Program-made: the position numbers and the translations under genes | Shown here: positions 1 to 7,643 of the stretch, in pieces | Position numbering within the stretch: the first letter of the stretch is position 1 | Layout of the letters: the number at the start of each line of letters is the position of its first letter | From: Syntrophaceae bacterium UBA1163 | GTDB lineage: Bacteria > Desulfobacterota > BSN033 > UBA1163 | Direction: 5' to 3' | DNA length: 19,313 nt | NCBI GenBank assembly: GCA_002311635.1 | Contig: DBZJ01000083.1 | Span: 1 to 19,313 of the forward strand | Notes under the pieces: generated by a model | Seen by the model: the letters and a program-made list of their open reading frames with translations, nothing else | What the model was told of the DNA's origin: nothing | Databases searched by the model: none

Positions 1-5
1 TATTT

Positions 6-58
6 TGTAGGGCAACCCTTTAGGGTTGCTTTAAGCAAGGCTAAAGCCTTGCGCTACA
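6..58. repeat. Cloverleaf-like palindromic repeat
   Basis: Two perfect 7-bp hairpins stand in tandem: GCAACCC (12-18) with GGGTTGC (23-29), then GCAAGGC (35-41) with GCCTTGC (46-52), both with 4-base loops. A 5-bp inverted pair, TGTAG (6-10) and CTACA (54-58), encloses them, so the unit could fold as a three-way junction. A related unit ending in GCGCTACA lies at 8876-8905. This is probably a dispersed non-autonomous repeat. It has no coding potential. It is not a convincing terminator because no T run follows. Confidence 0.6.
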
Positions 59-89
59 TGTGAAATGATTTAACGCGTATGTATTAGTT

Positions 90-117
90 ACGGACACGCG
101 ACACGGGTACGGTCACG
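90..117. repeat. GACACGG-type short repeat upstream of lepA
   Basis: The 17-mer ACGGACACGCGACACGG at 90-106 recurs exactly at 10306-10322 in the purH-purD gap. A related stretch with GTGTCCGTGACAC lies near 7570. The copy sits only about 20 bases before the lepA start, so it is in the lepA leader. Function is unknown; it looks like a dispersed repeat. Confidence 0.55.
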
Positions 118-135
118 TTATTTTCTGGACAATCC

Positions 136-1935
136 ATGAAAAATATACGTAATTTTAGCATCATCGCACACATCGATCACGGGAAATCGACTCTTGCAGA
201 CCGCCTCATTCAATTAACTGGCATGGTCGATGAACGAAACTTCAAGGACCAGATCCTGGATAATATGGATATCGAGCGAGAACGGGGGATCACCATCAAG
301 AGTCAGGCCATTGCCCTGCCCTATCATGCCAGAGATGGAGAGGAGTATGTTCTGAATTTGATCGACACGCCGGGCCATGTCGACTTTTCTTATGAGGTCT
401 CCCGCTCTCTCGCATCTTGCGAAGGCGTCCTTCTTCTGATCGATGCGGCCCAGGGCGTGCAGGCTCAGACGATTGCCAATCTTTATCTGGCCATGGAAAA
501 CAACCTGGAAATCATTCCGGTTATTAATAAGATCGATCTTGCCACCGCAGATGTGGAGCGGGTGGTTGAGCAGATCGACTCGGAGCTGGGATTGGATCCT
601 TTCAGCTGTCTAAAATGCTCGGCTAAAGAAGGAATAGGCATCGAAGAAATTTTGGAGGCCATTGTCAAGAGAATCCCTCCTCCTAAAGGAGACCCGGAAG
701 GACCGCTGGCTGCCCTGATCTTCGATGCCCAGTACGATTCTTTTCGTGGAACAGTGATCCACTGCCGGGTCTTTGACGGAACCGTAAAGAATGGGGATAT
801 CATCCGCTTGATGTCCAATCAGGCGACTTATAAGGTCGAAGAGGTGGGGCGATTTCTGCTTGCCAGAGAAAAACGTGATAAGATCTCCGCCGGAGAGGTG
901 GGTTATATCTTTGCAAGTGTCAAAACCGTATCGGATGTACACATCGGCGATACGATTACGCTCGACGGCCGACCCTGTGACAAACCCCTCCCCGGCTTTA
1001 AGGAATTCAAGCCGGTGGTCTTCTCTTCCATCTATCCCATCGCTCCTGAAGACTATGAAGACCTTGCGGTCGCCCTTGAGAAATATAAATTGAATGACGC
1101 GGCCTTCGTCTACCAGAAAGACTCCTCGATTGCCCTGGGACAGGGCTTCCGGTGCGGATTCCTGGGTCTCCTTCATCTCGAAATCGTCCAGGAAAGGGTG
1201 GAACGGGAATACGATCTTTCCATCATTCTCTCCGTTCCGAGCGTCCGTTACCGGTTTACATTGAAAGATGGAAGCGTCGAGTTCGTTGACAATCCCGCCC
1301 ATTATCCGGATCCCAGCATCATTGAAAAAGGAGAAGAGCCTTATATCCGCGCCACGCTGCTCATGCCGGAAAGATATTTGGGTGCTGTGATGAAACTCTG
1401 CATGGAGAAGCGAGGTGTGAACTCAAAACTGAACTACCTGAGCCCGGGTCGGGTGGAGCTGACCTATGAGATGCCCCTGGCCGATGTGATCTATGATTTT
1501 TACGATCGTTTCAAATCCATCACCCAGGGATATGGTTCCTTTGATTACGAACTCTTGGACTATCGGGAAAGCAACCTGGTCCTGGTGGACATCCTGGTCA
1601 ACGGCGAGAAGGTAGATGCCCTCTCGCAGGTTGTCAACCGTGATCAAGCCCGTCCCCGTGCTTTGCATGCCTGCGAAAGATTAAAGGAAGAAATTCCCCG
1701 GCAGATGTTTAAAATTGCCATCCAGGGAGCGATCGGAGGAGAGATCATCGCCCGTACGACGATCTCACCTTTCCGCAAGGATGTGACAGCGAAGTGCTAC
1801 GGAGGGGACATTACGCGCAAGCGAAAACTTTTGGAGAAGCAGAAGAAAGGCAAGAAGAGGATGAAGACAATCGGGTCGGTGTCCATCCCTCAGAGCGCCT
1901 TCTTGGCCGTTTTAAAAACGAACACGGATGACTAA
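136..1935 (+). CDS. lepA: Elongation factor 4 (LepA), translation GTPase
   Basis: This is a 599-residue protein of the usual LepA length. LepA is a ribosome-associated GTPase of the EF-G class that acts on stalled or mis-translocated ribosomes and affects 30S assembly. The G1 motif AHIDHGKST is at residues 11-19, G3 DTPGHVD at 77-83, G4 NKID at 131-134, and the G5-like CSAK at 161-164. The LepA-specific basic C-terminal region lies near residues 553-577 (KCYGGDITRKRK, then a Lys-rich stretch). This tail separates LepA from EF-G and TypA. The ATG at 136 is the natural start (MKNIRNFSIIAHIDHG), though no strong Shine-Dalgarno precedes it. hemW follows after 129 bases on the same strand, a neighbourhood known from other bacteria. 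Confidence 0.98.
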   Translation: MKNIRNFSIIAHIDHGKSTLADRLIQLTGMVDERNFKDQILDNMDIERERGITIKSQAIALPYHARDGEEYVLNLIDTPGHVDFSYEVSRSLASCEGVLLLIDAAQGVQAQTIANLYLAMENNLEIIPVINKIDLATADVERVVEQIDSELGLDPFSCLKCSAKEGIGIEEILEAIVKRIPPPKGDPEGPLAALIFDAQYDSFRGTVIHCRVFDGTVKNGDIIRLMSNQATYKVEEVGRFLLAREKRDKISAGEVGYIFASVKTVSDVHIGDTITLDGRPCDKPLPGFKEFKPVVFSSIYPIAPEDYEDLAVALEKYKLNDAAFVYQKDSSIALGQGFRCGFLGLLHLEIVQERVEREYDLSIILSVPSVRYRFTLKDGSVEFVDNPAHYPDPSIIEKGEEPYIRATLLMPERYLGAVMKLCMEKRGVNSKLNYLSPGRVELTYEMPLADVIYDFYDRFKSITQGYGSFDYELLDYRESNLVLVDILVNGEKVDALSQVVNRDQARPRALHACERLKEEIPRQMFKIAIQGAIGGEIIARTTISPFRKDVTAKCYGGDITRKRKLLEKQKKGKKRMKTIGSVSIPQSAFLAVLKTNTDD

Positions 1936-1945
1936 ACGCATAGGG

Positions 1946-1962
1946 CATAGCGCATAGAGCAT
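1946..1962. repeat. CATAGCGCATAGAGCAT repeat
   Basis: This 17-mer in the lepA-hemW gap is found exactly, on the opposite strand, at 8912-8928. It sits in a CATAG-rich stretch of imperfect short repeats (about 1936-1970). No open reading frame covers it. It looks like a dispersed low-complexity repeat, not a regulatory operator. Confidence 0.55.
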
Positions 1963-2064
1963 GGCGTAGAGATTATGAAACTCAGCCCGTGCCTGCGGCA
2001 AGCACGCATCAGGGCCAATTGGTTTGGGGTTTAGCCCAAGAGCCCAATAAACCGAATTAACCCA

Positions 2065-3195
2065 ATGAACTCAGAAAAGATTCCCGGTCTCTATATTCAT
2101 ATTCCCTTTTGCATTAGCAAATGTCACTACTGTGATTTCTATTCATCAACATACGTCTCTGCCGTCCCTAACTTTCTAAATGCTGTCTTTAAAGAAATGG
2201 AGATGTACCGTAACAGGTTCGATGTCTTTGATACGCTCTACATCGGAGGCGGAACCCCTTCCCTTCTCAGCCCCAAACAGTTAAAAGACATCCTGACAAG
2301 TGTGCAGAAAAACTTCGGTCTCATGGCGGACTCGGAAGTAACTGTCGAGACGAACCCGGCTGATCTCGATCAATCTCCGCTTGAATCGATGCGTCAGATG
2401 GGGATCAATCGAATCAATATCGGAATCCAATCTTTTGATGAAAAAGTGCTGGGCTTTCTCGGAAGAAGGCATTCTGCAAAGCAGGCTCTTTCAGCCATTG
2501 AGGCATCGAGAAAGGCTGGGTTTGAAAATATTGGAGTCGATCTGATTTACGGTGTTCCGGGACAGGAAATGGACTCATGGCTGGATACCTTGAAACGGGC
2601 CGTCGCCTTTTCACCGGAGCACCTCTCCTGCTACCAATTAACGCTCGGAGCAGAAACCCCTTTGGGTATAAGATACCAGGCCGAAGAGTTTCTCATGCCG
2701 GGAGAAGAATTGCAGTACGAATTTTTCATAAAGACATCTGAGTTCCTCGAAGATGCCGGATATATCCATTATGAAGTATCCAACTTCGCGAGGGGAATGC
2801 AGTATGCTTCCCGACACAACCAGAAATATTGGGACCACTCCCCTTACCTCGGTCTCGGTCCTTCTGCCCACTCCTTCCAGTCTAACCGGCGCTGGCGGAA
2901 CCATCGTTCCCTCGACCAGTACCTTGTTGCGGTCAACGCCGGAAATCTTCCTGTTGAAGAGACAGAAACCCTGACAATGGAGCAGCTGAGATTGGAGGCA
3001 GTGTATCTCGGTCTCCGGACGAAAAGGGGAGTTAACTTCGAAGATTTTAAGAACCGGTACCAATACGATCTCTTCACTGAAAAAAGGGAAATGCTGAATA
3101 GGCTCCTGGAAGAAGGTTTTATTTCTATCCAGGATGGCCGCCTCTCCCCTACCCAAGCCGGCCTAGCCGTCGCCGATAGCCTTGCATTGATTTAA
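2065..3195 (+). CDS. hemW: Radical SAM family heme chaperone HemW
   Basis: This 376-residue protein is of the HemW/HemN-like radical SAM family. HemW binds heme and a [4Fe-4S] cluster and delivers heme to acceptor proteins; it was long misnamed coproporphyrinogen III oxidase. The cluster motif CX3CX2C is visible as C16, C20, C23 (FCISKCHYCDF), and the SAM-binding glycine motif GGGTPS is at 61-66. The N-terminus begins directly with the strand leading to the cluster (PGLYIHIPFC), without the N-terminal extension typical of true HemN, which favours HemW. The C-terminal winged-helix-like HemN_C region covers about residues 290-376. The ATG at 2065 gives the family's usual start, although the upstream ribosome site is weak. 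It lies downstream of lepA and is probably co-transcribed with it. Confidence 0.93.
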   Translation: MNSEKIPGLYIHIPFCISKCHYCDFYSSTYVSAVPNFLNAVFKEMEMYRNRFDVFDTLYIGGGTPSLLSPKQLKDILTSVQKNFGLMADSEVTVETNPADLDQSPLESMRQMGINRINIGIQSFDEKVLGFLGRRHSAKQALSAIEASRKAGFENIGVDLIYGVPGQEMDSWLDTLKRAVAFSPEHLSCYQLTLGAETPLGIRYQAEEFLMPGEELQYEFFIKTSEFLEDAGYIHYEVSNFARGMQYASRHNQKYWDHSPYLGLGPSAHSFQSNRRWRNHRSLDQYLVAVNAGNLPVEETETLTMEQLRLEAVYLGLRTKRGVNFEDFKNRYQYDLFTEKREMLNRLLEEGFISIQDGRLSPTQAGLAVADSLALI

Positions 3196-3245
3196 GGAAA
3201 GAGTTTTTTCGAGGATCAACATCCCATTCTCGAGGGAGGCTATTT

Positions 3246-3929
3246 ATGAAAAAGAATAATCTGTCGGATTGTGCAAACTGCGCCTTGCCCCCGAAGGAGA
3301 AGGTCTGCATAAATCCAAAAGGAAAAGGGTCGAAAGGGTGCCCCACTCTTGGGGAAAAGAAGCTTGCCGGACAGGCACAGAAGAAGTATCAGAAAGCAGA
3401 CGTAAGGGAATTTGCGCGGCAGGCGTCTATTCAGGAGGGTGAGTGTTATGCCGGAAGGGATAAAAGGCCTTATGTGATGCACCCAACGAAGCCAAGGATA
3501 CAGGAAATATGCGAGCTTGCCCGGAAGATGGAGTACACCCGTTTGGGCTTGGTGTTCTGCATAGGGTTGTACAAGGAAGCGGCAATGGTTATCCGAATTC
3601 TGCAAAATCAGGGCTTTGAAACGGTATCCGTTGTCTGTAAGGTCGGGTCAATACCAAAAGAGGAGATCGGCGTGAAGGACAGCGAGAAGATCTTTATCGG
3701 GCAGTACGAGTCCATGTGTAATCCCATTCTCCAGGCAGTAATCGTCAACGATGCCAAGACGGATTTCAATATCTTACTGGGACTCTGCGTGGGACACGAC
3801 TCCCTGTTTTTCAAATATGCCGAAGCGCCGACAACCGTCCTGGCGGTGAAAGACAGAGTGACAGGCCACAACCCACTTGCTTCTATCTACTTATCGGGGA
3901 ACTACTATTCATGGCTCAATAAGCCGTGA
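3246..3929 (+). CDS. DUF1847 domain-containing cysteine-rich protein
   Basis: This 227-residue protein matches my knowledge of the DUF1847 family, whose function is not established. The N-terminal cysteines C9, C12, C21 and C32 (CANC ... VC ... GCP) look like a metal or Fe-S site. Further cysteines occur at 67, 89, 105, 131, 158 and 181. Conserved-looking blocks are VFCIGLYKEA (103-112), SMCNP (156-160) and GLCVGHDSLF (179-188), the last followed by TVLAVKDRVTGHNP (197-210). There is no signal peptide or membrane segment, so it should be cytosolic. The ribosome site GGGAGG about 8 bases before the ATG supports this start. It starts 50 bases after hemW and could share its transcript. Next to hemW, a redox or metal role is a guess only. 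Confidence 0.85.
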   Translation: MKKNNLSDCANCALPPKEKVCINPKGKGSKGCPTLGEKKLAGQAQKKYQKADVREFARQASIQEGECYAGRDKRPYVMHPTKPRIQEICELARKMEYTRLGLVFCIGLYKEAAMVIRILQNQGFETVSVVCKVGSIPKEEIGVKDSEKIFIGQYESMCNPILQAVIVNDAKTDFNILLGLCVGHDSLFFKYAEAPTTVLAVKDRVTGHNPLASIYLSGNYYSWLNKP

Positions 3930-3974
3930 TTTTTCCCGGACCTCTTCTCAGGCAAATCCAGTTCGTTTTTCTGT

Positions 3975-4718
3975 TTATTTGAATATCTCGGCGAAAAACA
4001 TTTTCATTGCTTCCCAGGAACGTCGGTCCGCCTTTTCATTATAAGCTGCACCCCTGGAAGGATCGTCACCAGATTCAGGGTTGGTGAAGGCATGAACCGC
4101 ACCCCCATAAATCGCCATCTGCCAGTCAACATTTGCCTTCCGCATCTCATCCTGAAAAGCTATTACCTGATCGGGTGGCACTATCGGATCATCAGCACCG
4201 TGAAGAATCAACACCTTACCTTTGATATTCTTGGCATCTTCAGGGTTCGGGGTATCGAGATTGCCGTGAAAGCTCACCACCCCTGCTATATCGGCCCCGC
4301 TCCTGGCTAATTCCAGCGCGACCCCGCCGCCGAAGCAGTAGCCCATGGCAGCAATTCGTTTAGCGTCGGTAAGGGCGTGCTTCTTGAGAACCTCCAATCC
4401 CGCATTCGCACGGCTACGCATGAGCCTTCTGTCCGCCCTGTAGATACCAGCCAGTCTGGCTGCCTCCTCGGCATCCTTGGCCTTCACTCCTTTGCCATAC
4501 ATGTCGATGGCAAAGGCAATGTAGCCAAGCTTCGCTAATTGCTCTGTTCGCTTCTTGGTATAAGCATCGAGCCCCGTCCACGCATGGACAACAATGGCGC
4601 CGGGGCGCTTTCCCTTGCCTGTGCCCTCAAAAACCAGATAACCTTCCATCGCCTCATCGCCGTGTTTATATCCGATCACTTCCGTGCGCAGACCAGCTCG
4701 TGGATTCACCTTTTTCAT
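3975..4718 (-). CDS. Dienelactone hydrolase family protein
   Basis: This alpha/beta hydrolase of about 247 residues belongs to the dienelactone hydrolase (DLH) family, which hydrolyses lactone or ester bonds. The triad is visible, numbering from the first ATG: nucleophile C129 in GYCFGG (127-132), acid D177 or D178 in HGADDPIVP, and H210 in GGAVHAFTNP. The oxyanion-side motif HAWTGLD is at 46-52. Two ATGs stand in tandem at 4721 and 4718. GGGAGG lies only two bases before the first and five before the second, so the second is preferred; the difference is one residue. The true substrate is unknown, and no aromatic catabolism genes surround it. It lies 14-17 bases after the methyltransferase stop, so the two are probably one operon. 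Confidence 0.92.
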   Translation of the reverse strand: MKKVNPRAGLRTEVIGYKHGDEAMEGYLVFEGTGKGKRPGAIVVHAWTGLDAYTKKRTEQLAKLGYIAFAIDMYGKGVKAKDAEEAARLAGIYRADRRLMRSRANAGLEVLKKHALTDAKRIAAMGYCFGGGVALELARSGADIAGVVSFHGNLDTPNPEDAKNIKGKVLILHGADDPIVPPDQVIAFQDEMRKANVDWQMAIYGGAVHAFTNPESGDDPSRGAAYNEKADRRSWEAMKMFFAEIFK

Positions 4719-4734
4719 CATAACCTCCCGTGTT

Positions 4735-5406
4735 TCATTTCTTCCTCAGGGTTACTCGGAAGAGTCTTCTCGGAAGTTGGCCTTCTTCAAACTCATCGAC
4801 ACTCACGATCTCAAATCCCTTTGCCAGATCTTCCACCATCTGCCTACTGAAAAAATGAATCACGAACCCCCCGACTTCATATATTTGCTCACCATGGTGA
4901 ATGCCCGTTCCGTAATGGGGATCCTTTGTGTTTCGAGCCGTATAAATATTCAGCCCCTTCGGTTTGAGAATCCGCTTGATTTCGTCGGAAAGAAATTCGA
5001 GCTCGGCCCTTGTGAGCGCCATGCAATAAACCATATGGGAATAGCAAGCATCGAAAGATTCATCATCAAAAGGCAGAGGTTTTCTGACATCGTGGCAGAT
5101 AGCGGTAATAGATTGTGTCATACCCAATTCCTTTGCTTTTCGGGCGATTGCCTCAACCCCACTCTCGCAATAGTCTAACACATGAACTTGAAACCCATTT
5201 CGGGCGAAAAAGACAGTATCTCTCCCCTGCCCTCCTCCGAGTTCAAGAATCTTGGCTCTCCCTTCCTTTTTAAAAAGTTCTGCTGCTTTTTGAGCGGCAT
5301 CGCTCGGCTCCGTGCCAAACATTTCGGGCTTATTCGAAAACATATTCTCCCAGTGCTGACGCTGGCCATTCAAAACCTTTTTCACTATGCTTTTTTCCTC
5401 CGCCAT
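4735..5406 (-). CDS. Class I SAM-dependent methyltransferase
   Basis: This 223-residue protein has a Rossmann methyltransferase fold. The SAM-binding motif I is LELGGGQG (54-61), the acidic motif II end is LDY (77-79), and a motif with HDVRKPLPFDDESFDACYS (105-123) follows. The acceptor substrate cannot be told from sequence. The ATG at 5406 has no ribosome site. A GTG at 5385 (codon 8) is preceded by GGAGGA about 10 bases away and would begin the protein at KKVLNGQ, so it may be the real start. The downstream gene is the hydrolase, separated by only about 14 bases. Upstream on the same strand is a 307-base gap with palindromic repeats. Confidence 0.9.
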   Translation of the reverse strand: MAEEKSIVKKVLNGQRQHWENMFSNKPEMFGTEPSDAAQKAAELFKKEGRAKILELGGGQGRDTVFFARNGFQVHVLDYCESGVEAIARKAKELGMTQSITAICHDVRKPLPFDDESFDACYSHMVYCMALTRAELEFLSDEIKRILKPKGLNIYTARNTKDPHYGTGIHHGEQIYEVGGFVIHFFSRQMVEDLAKGFEIVSVDEFEEGQLPRRLFRVTLRKK

Positions 5407-5713
5407 TTAATTACTAATAGGGCCACAATTGCATATACATCAACCTTAATCTTTTGCACCACTGGATTCCGGCTTGCGCCGGAATGACGAGAAGAAACGA
5501 TGCCTTAAATCCGTCTCTCCGGCGAACGCCGGAGTCCAGTCTAAGATTCTCAAACGTGCAGTCCCTCAAATCAATGATGTCTATCTTATTACGGCCTCCT
5601 TAGTAACTCCATTTCCCGGAAACCTTAACCCTAAAAATAACATTTTCCCGTTACTCAAAAGAAATTATTGAGTCCCATGCTTCTGACAATCGGAGGGTAC
5701 CTACTTTGATTGA
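5407..5713. other. Gene-free stretch between dehydrogenase and methyltransferase
   Basis: These 307 bases hold no credible gene. The part at 5461-5540 is a palindromic repeat element, listed separately. The rest is A+T-richer and shows no clear terminator for the zinc dehydrogenase (stop at 5714) and no confident promoter for the methyltransferase. Confidence 0.6.
5461..5540. repeat. 80-bp inverted-repeat element (MITE-like)
   Basis: The ends ACTGGATTCCGG (5461-5472) and CCGGAGTCCAGT (5529-5540) are inverted copies with 11 of 12 bases matching. Each end also forms its own hairpin: ATTCCGGC (66-73) with GCCGGAAT (78-85), counted from 5400, and CTCCGGC (5517-5523) with GCCGGAG (5528-5534). Elements carrying TGGATTCCGGC...GCCGGAATGACG are widespread in deltaproteobacterial genomes. 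No transposase is present, so this is a non-autonomous repeat at most. Confidence 0.6.
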
Positions 5714-6739
5714 TTATCGGTGGGGTTCGATGATTACTTTGATGGAATCTTTTGCTTCGGCCACCATTCGAAATCCAAGACCGGCCTCTTTAAGAGGAAG
5801 CCGGTGGGTAATCATTTCCCGAAGGGGAAGGCGTTGAGCCCTTATCAACTCGATGGCAGTTGTAATGTCAAGAGGACTGCCCCCGTATGTGGACATGAGC
5901 GTGAGACCATCATTCCAAAAATCGAAAAAGGGAAAAACGAAATTGAGACCCGGCTCTAAAGGAGCAAAGCATAAGACCGTTCCTCCCCTGTTGACAGATT
6001 GCAAAGCTTGCGTGTAGGCAGAAATTGCCCCCGCACAGATAATGACCAGATCAGCCAACCGTCCCTGATTGATTTCTCGAATCTTGGCGGGATTAACTTC
6101 TTTTGCAAGGATCGTTTCATCCGCCCCAAATTGCTTTGCTGCTTTAAGACGATATTCACTGATATCCGATGCTATGATCCGGCCTGCCCCTGAAGCACGG
6201 GCTAAGGCAATATGAAGAACTCCGGAGATTCCACTCCCGATGATAAAAACAGTCTGCCCGGGTCTAAGTCTGGCCAATCTCTGTCCCCTTAGGACACAGG
6301 CTAATGGCTCGATAAAAACCCCATCTTCAAGGGAAATTTCATCTGGCAATACGAATACTCCACGATCTACATTGATCCTGGGAACGCGAAGATATTCGGC
6401 AAAACCTCCCGGATCAAAATTGGTCGTTCGCAACGTATCGCAAAGGGTGTGAAAACCGTTCAAACAATACTCGCAGGTGTTACAGGGAACATGGTGGGAG
6501 ACAAAAACCCGGTCACCGACTTTATAATTTTTTACCTCTTTGCCGACTTCAACGATCTCTCCGGCAATTTCGTGGCCGAGAACCCGGGGAGCTTTCTTAA
6601 TTCGATACCATTCCATGACGTCGCTGCCGCAGATACCACTCGCCAGCACCTTGACCAGTAACTCATCTGCCCCGATCCGGGGAGTCGGCATTTCCTCCAG
6701 CCTTACATCCCGGTTGTTATAATACATGGCCACGCGCAT
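5714..6739 (-). CDS. Zinc-dependent alcohol/polyol dehydrogenase (MDR family)
   Basis: This 341-residue medium-chain dehydrogenase resembles sorbitol and threonine dehydrogenases: it oxidises a secondary alcohol or polyol with NAD(P)+. Catalytic zinc ligands are C37 (GICGSD) and H56-E57 (LGHEIAG), with E144 in IEPLAC. Structural zinc ligands are C86, C89, C92 and C100. The nucleotide-binding loop is GSGISG (168-173). A longer frame reaches back to 6820, but that part overlaps the upstream gene and is not family-like. The ATG at 6739 begins MRVAMYY and lies one base after the aldolase stop, so translation is likely coupled. The substrate is unknown; the aldolase neighbour suggests a sugar or sugar-phosphate route. 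Confidence 0.92.
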   Translation of the reverse strand: MRVAMYYNNRDVRLEEMPTPRIGADELLVKVLASGICGSDVMEWYRIKKAPRVLGHEIAGEIVEVGKEVKNYKVGDRVFVSHHVPCNTCEYCLNGFHTLCDTLRTTNFDPGGFAEYLRVPRINVDRGVFVLPDEISLEDGVFIEPLACVLRGQRLARLRPGQTVFIIGSGISGVLHIALARASGAGRIIASDISEYRLKAAKQFGADETILAKEVNPAKIREINQGRLADLVIICAGAISAYTQALQSVNRGGTVLCFAPLEPGLNFVFPFFDFWNDGLTLMSTYGGSPLDITTAIELIRAQRLPLREMITHRLPLKEAGLGFRMVAEAKDSIKVIIEPHR

Positions 6740-6740
6740 G

Positions 6741-7538
6741 CTATTTTTTCGCTTTGATTTTCTCCTGTTCGAATATATCGTTGGCTTCCTTGACCGGTGC
6801 TTTTTCGTGGATGATGGCACGCAAAGCCTTGATCATTGGTACAGGATATTCGTTCTGCCAGATGTTTCGCCCGAGGTTCACTCCGATGGCGCCCTTCTCC
6901 ATCCCATCATGGACAAATTCGAATACTTGTAACTCCGTATCGACCTTGGGGCCTCCGGCCATAACCACAGGAACTGGGCAACCATCCACCACCTTATCGA
7001 AATTCTCGCACCAGTAGGTTTTTACAATCCGTGCGCCCAACTCAGCAGCAATCCTCGAACTTAAAGCAAGGTAGCGAGCATCTCTTTTCTCCAGCTCCTT
7101 TCCCACGGCCGTAACAGCCATGACAGGGATGCCATATTTTTCTCCTTCATCCACCAGTTTTGAGAGGTTCAATAATGATTCCCTCTCGTATTCACTCCCG
7201 ACAAAGATTGAAATACCCACGGCTGCGACATTCAGACGAATCGCCTCTTCCATCGATGTGGTGATTCCTTCATTCGAGAGATCTTTACCAACCATGCTCG
7301 TCCCACCGGAAACACGAAGAATGATGGGCTTGGTATTTTCAGGATCGATCGAGGCGCGCAACACCCCTCTTGTTACAAAGAGGGCATCGCAATAGCGAAG
7401 CAGCGGCCGAATGGTTTCGCCGGGTTTCTCTAATTTCCGAGTGGGCCCCTGAAAATAACCATGATCAATGGGTAAAAAGAGACAATGCCCATCCGATTTA
7501 ACCAACTGAGCCAAACGATTTTTCATTCCCCATTCCAT
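6741..7538 (-). CDS. Class I aldolase, LsrF-like (DeoC/FbaB family)
   Basis: This 265-residue protein closely resembles the family of LsrF, the 3-hydroxy-5-phosphonooxypentane-2,4-dione thiolase of AI-2 breakdown, and the related archaeal-type class I aldolases and aminodideoxyheptulosonate synthases. Visible features are the N-terminal WGMKNRL, IDHGYFQGP (24-32), the likely Schiff-base lysine K173 in IVKTYW, and phosphate-binding blocks VMAGGPK (192-198) and NLGRNIWQ (221-228). The frame extends to 7625, but the ATG at 7538 has GGGAGGT five bases upstream and begins MEWGMKNRL as the family does. No lsr transporter or kinase is near, so AI-2 is unlikely to be the substrate. It is coupled to the zinc dehydrogenase downstream. 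Confidence 0.88.
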   Translation of the reverse strand: MEWGMKNRLAQLVKSDGHCLFLPIDHGYFQGPTRKLEKPGETIRPLLRYCDALFVTRGVLRASIDPENTKPIILRVSGGTSMVGKDLSNEGITTSMEEAIRLNVAAVGISIFVGSEYERESLLNLSKLVDEGEKYGIPVMAVTAVGKELEKRDARYLALSSRIAAELGARIVKTYWCENFDKVVDGCPVPVVMAGGPKVDTELQVFEFVHDGMEKGAIGVNLGRNIWQNEYPVPMIKALRAIIHEKAPVKEANDIFEQEKIKAKK

Positions 7539-7598
7539 CTTAACCTCCCATTTACAAAAAACGTGCCCGTGTCCGTGACACAAAATTAAACTTTCAAC

Positions 7599-7623
7599 GA
7601 TCAATGCTAATTGGACATTGATC
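7599..7623. repeat. 8-bp palindromic hairpin between two genes
   Basis: GATCAATG (7599-7606) pairs with CATTGATC (7616-7623) across a 9-base loop. A shorter palindrome GTGTC-CGT-GACAC lies just left, near 7570-7582. No long T run follows on either strand, so this is better read as a repeat than a terminator. It separates the isopropylmalate-dehydrogenase-like gene from the aldolase gene. Confidence 0.45.
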
Positions 7624-7643
7624 ATCGCTCATTGGTAATTCAA

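Noticed and set aside
610..1302. Antisense frame of 230 codons inside lepA
   Set aside because: lepA is unambiguous here; the antisense product has no recognisable domain.
1936..1970. CATAG-rich short repeats considered as a CRISPR remnant
   Set aside because: Units are only about 6-8 bases, with no regular spacers and no cas genes.
6740..6820. Upstream extension of the zinc dehydrogenase
   Set aside because: The 27 extra residues are Arg/Lys/Ser-rich, overlap the aldolase gene and are not part of the family; the ATG at 6739 follows the aldolase stop by one base.
6741..7538. Direct assignment of the aldolase as LsrF in AI-2 breakdown
   Set aside because: Sequence resemblance is clear, but no other lsr gene is present, so the symbol was left out.
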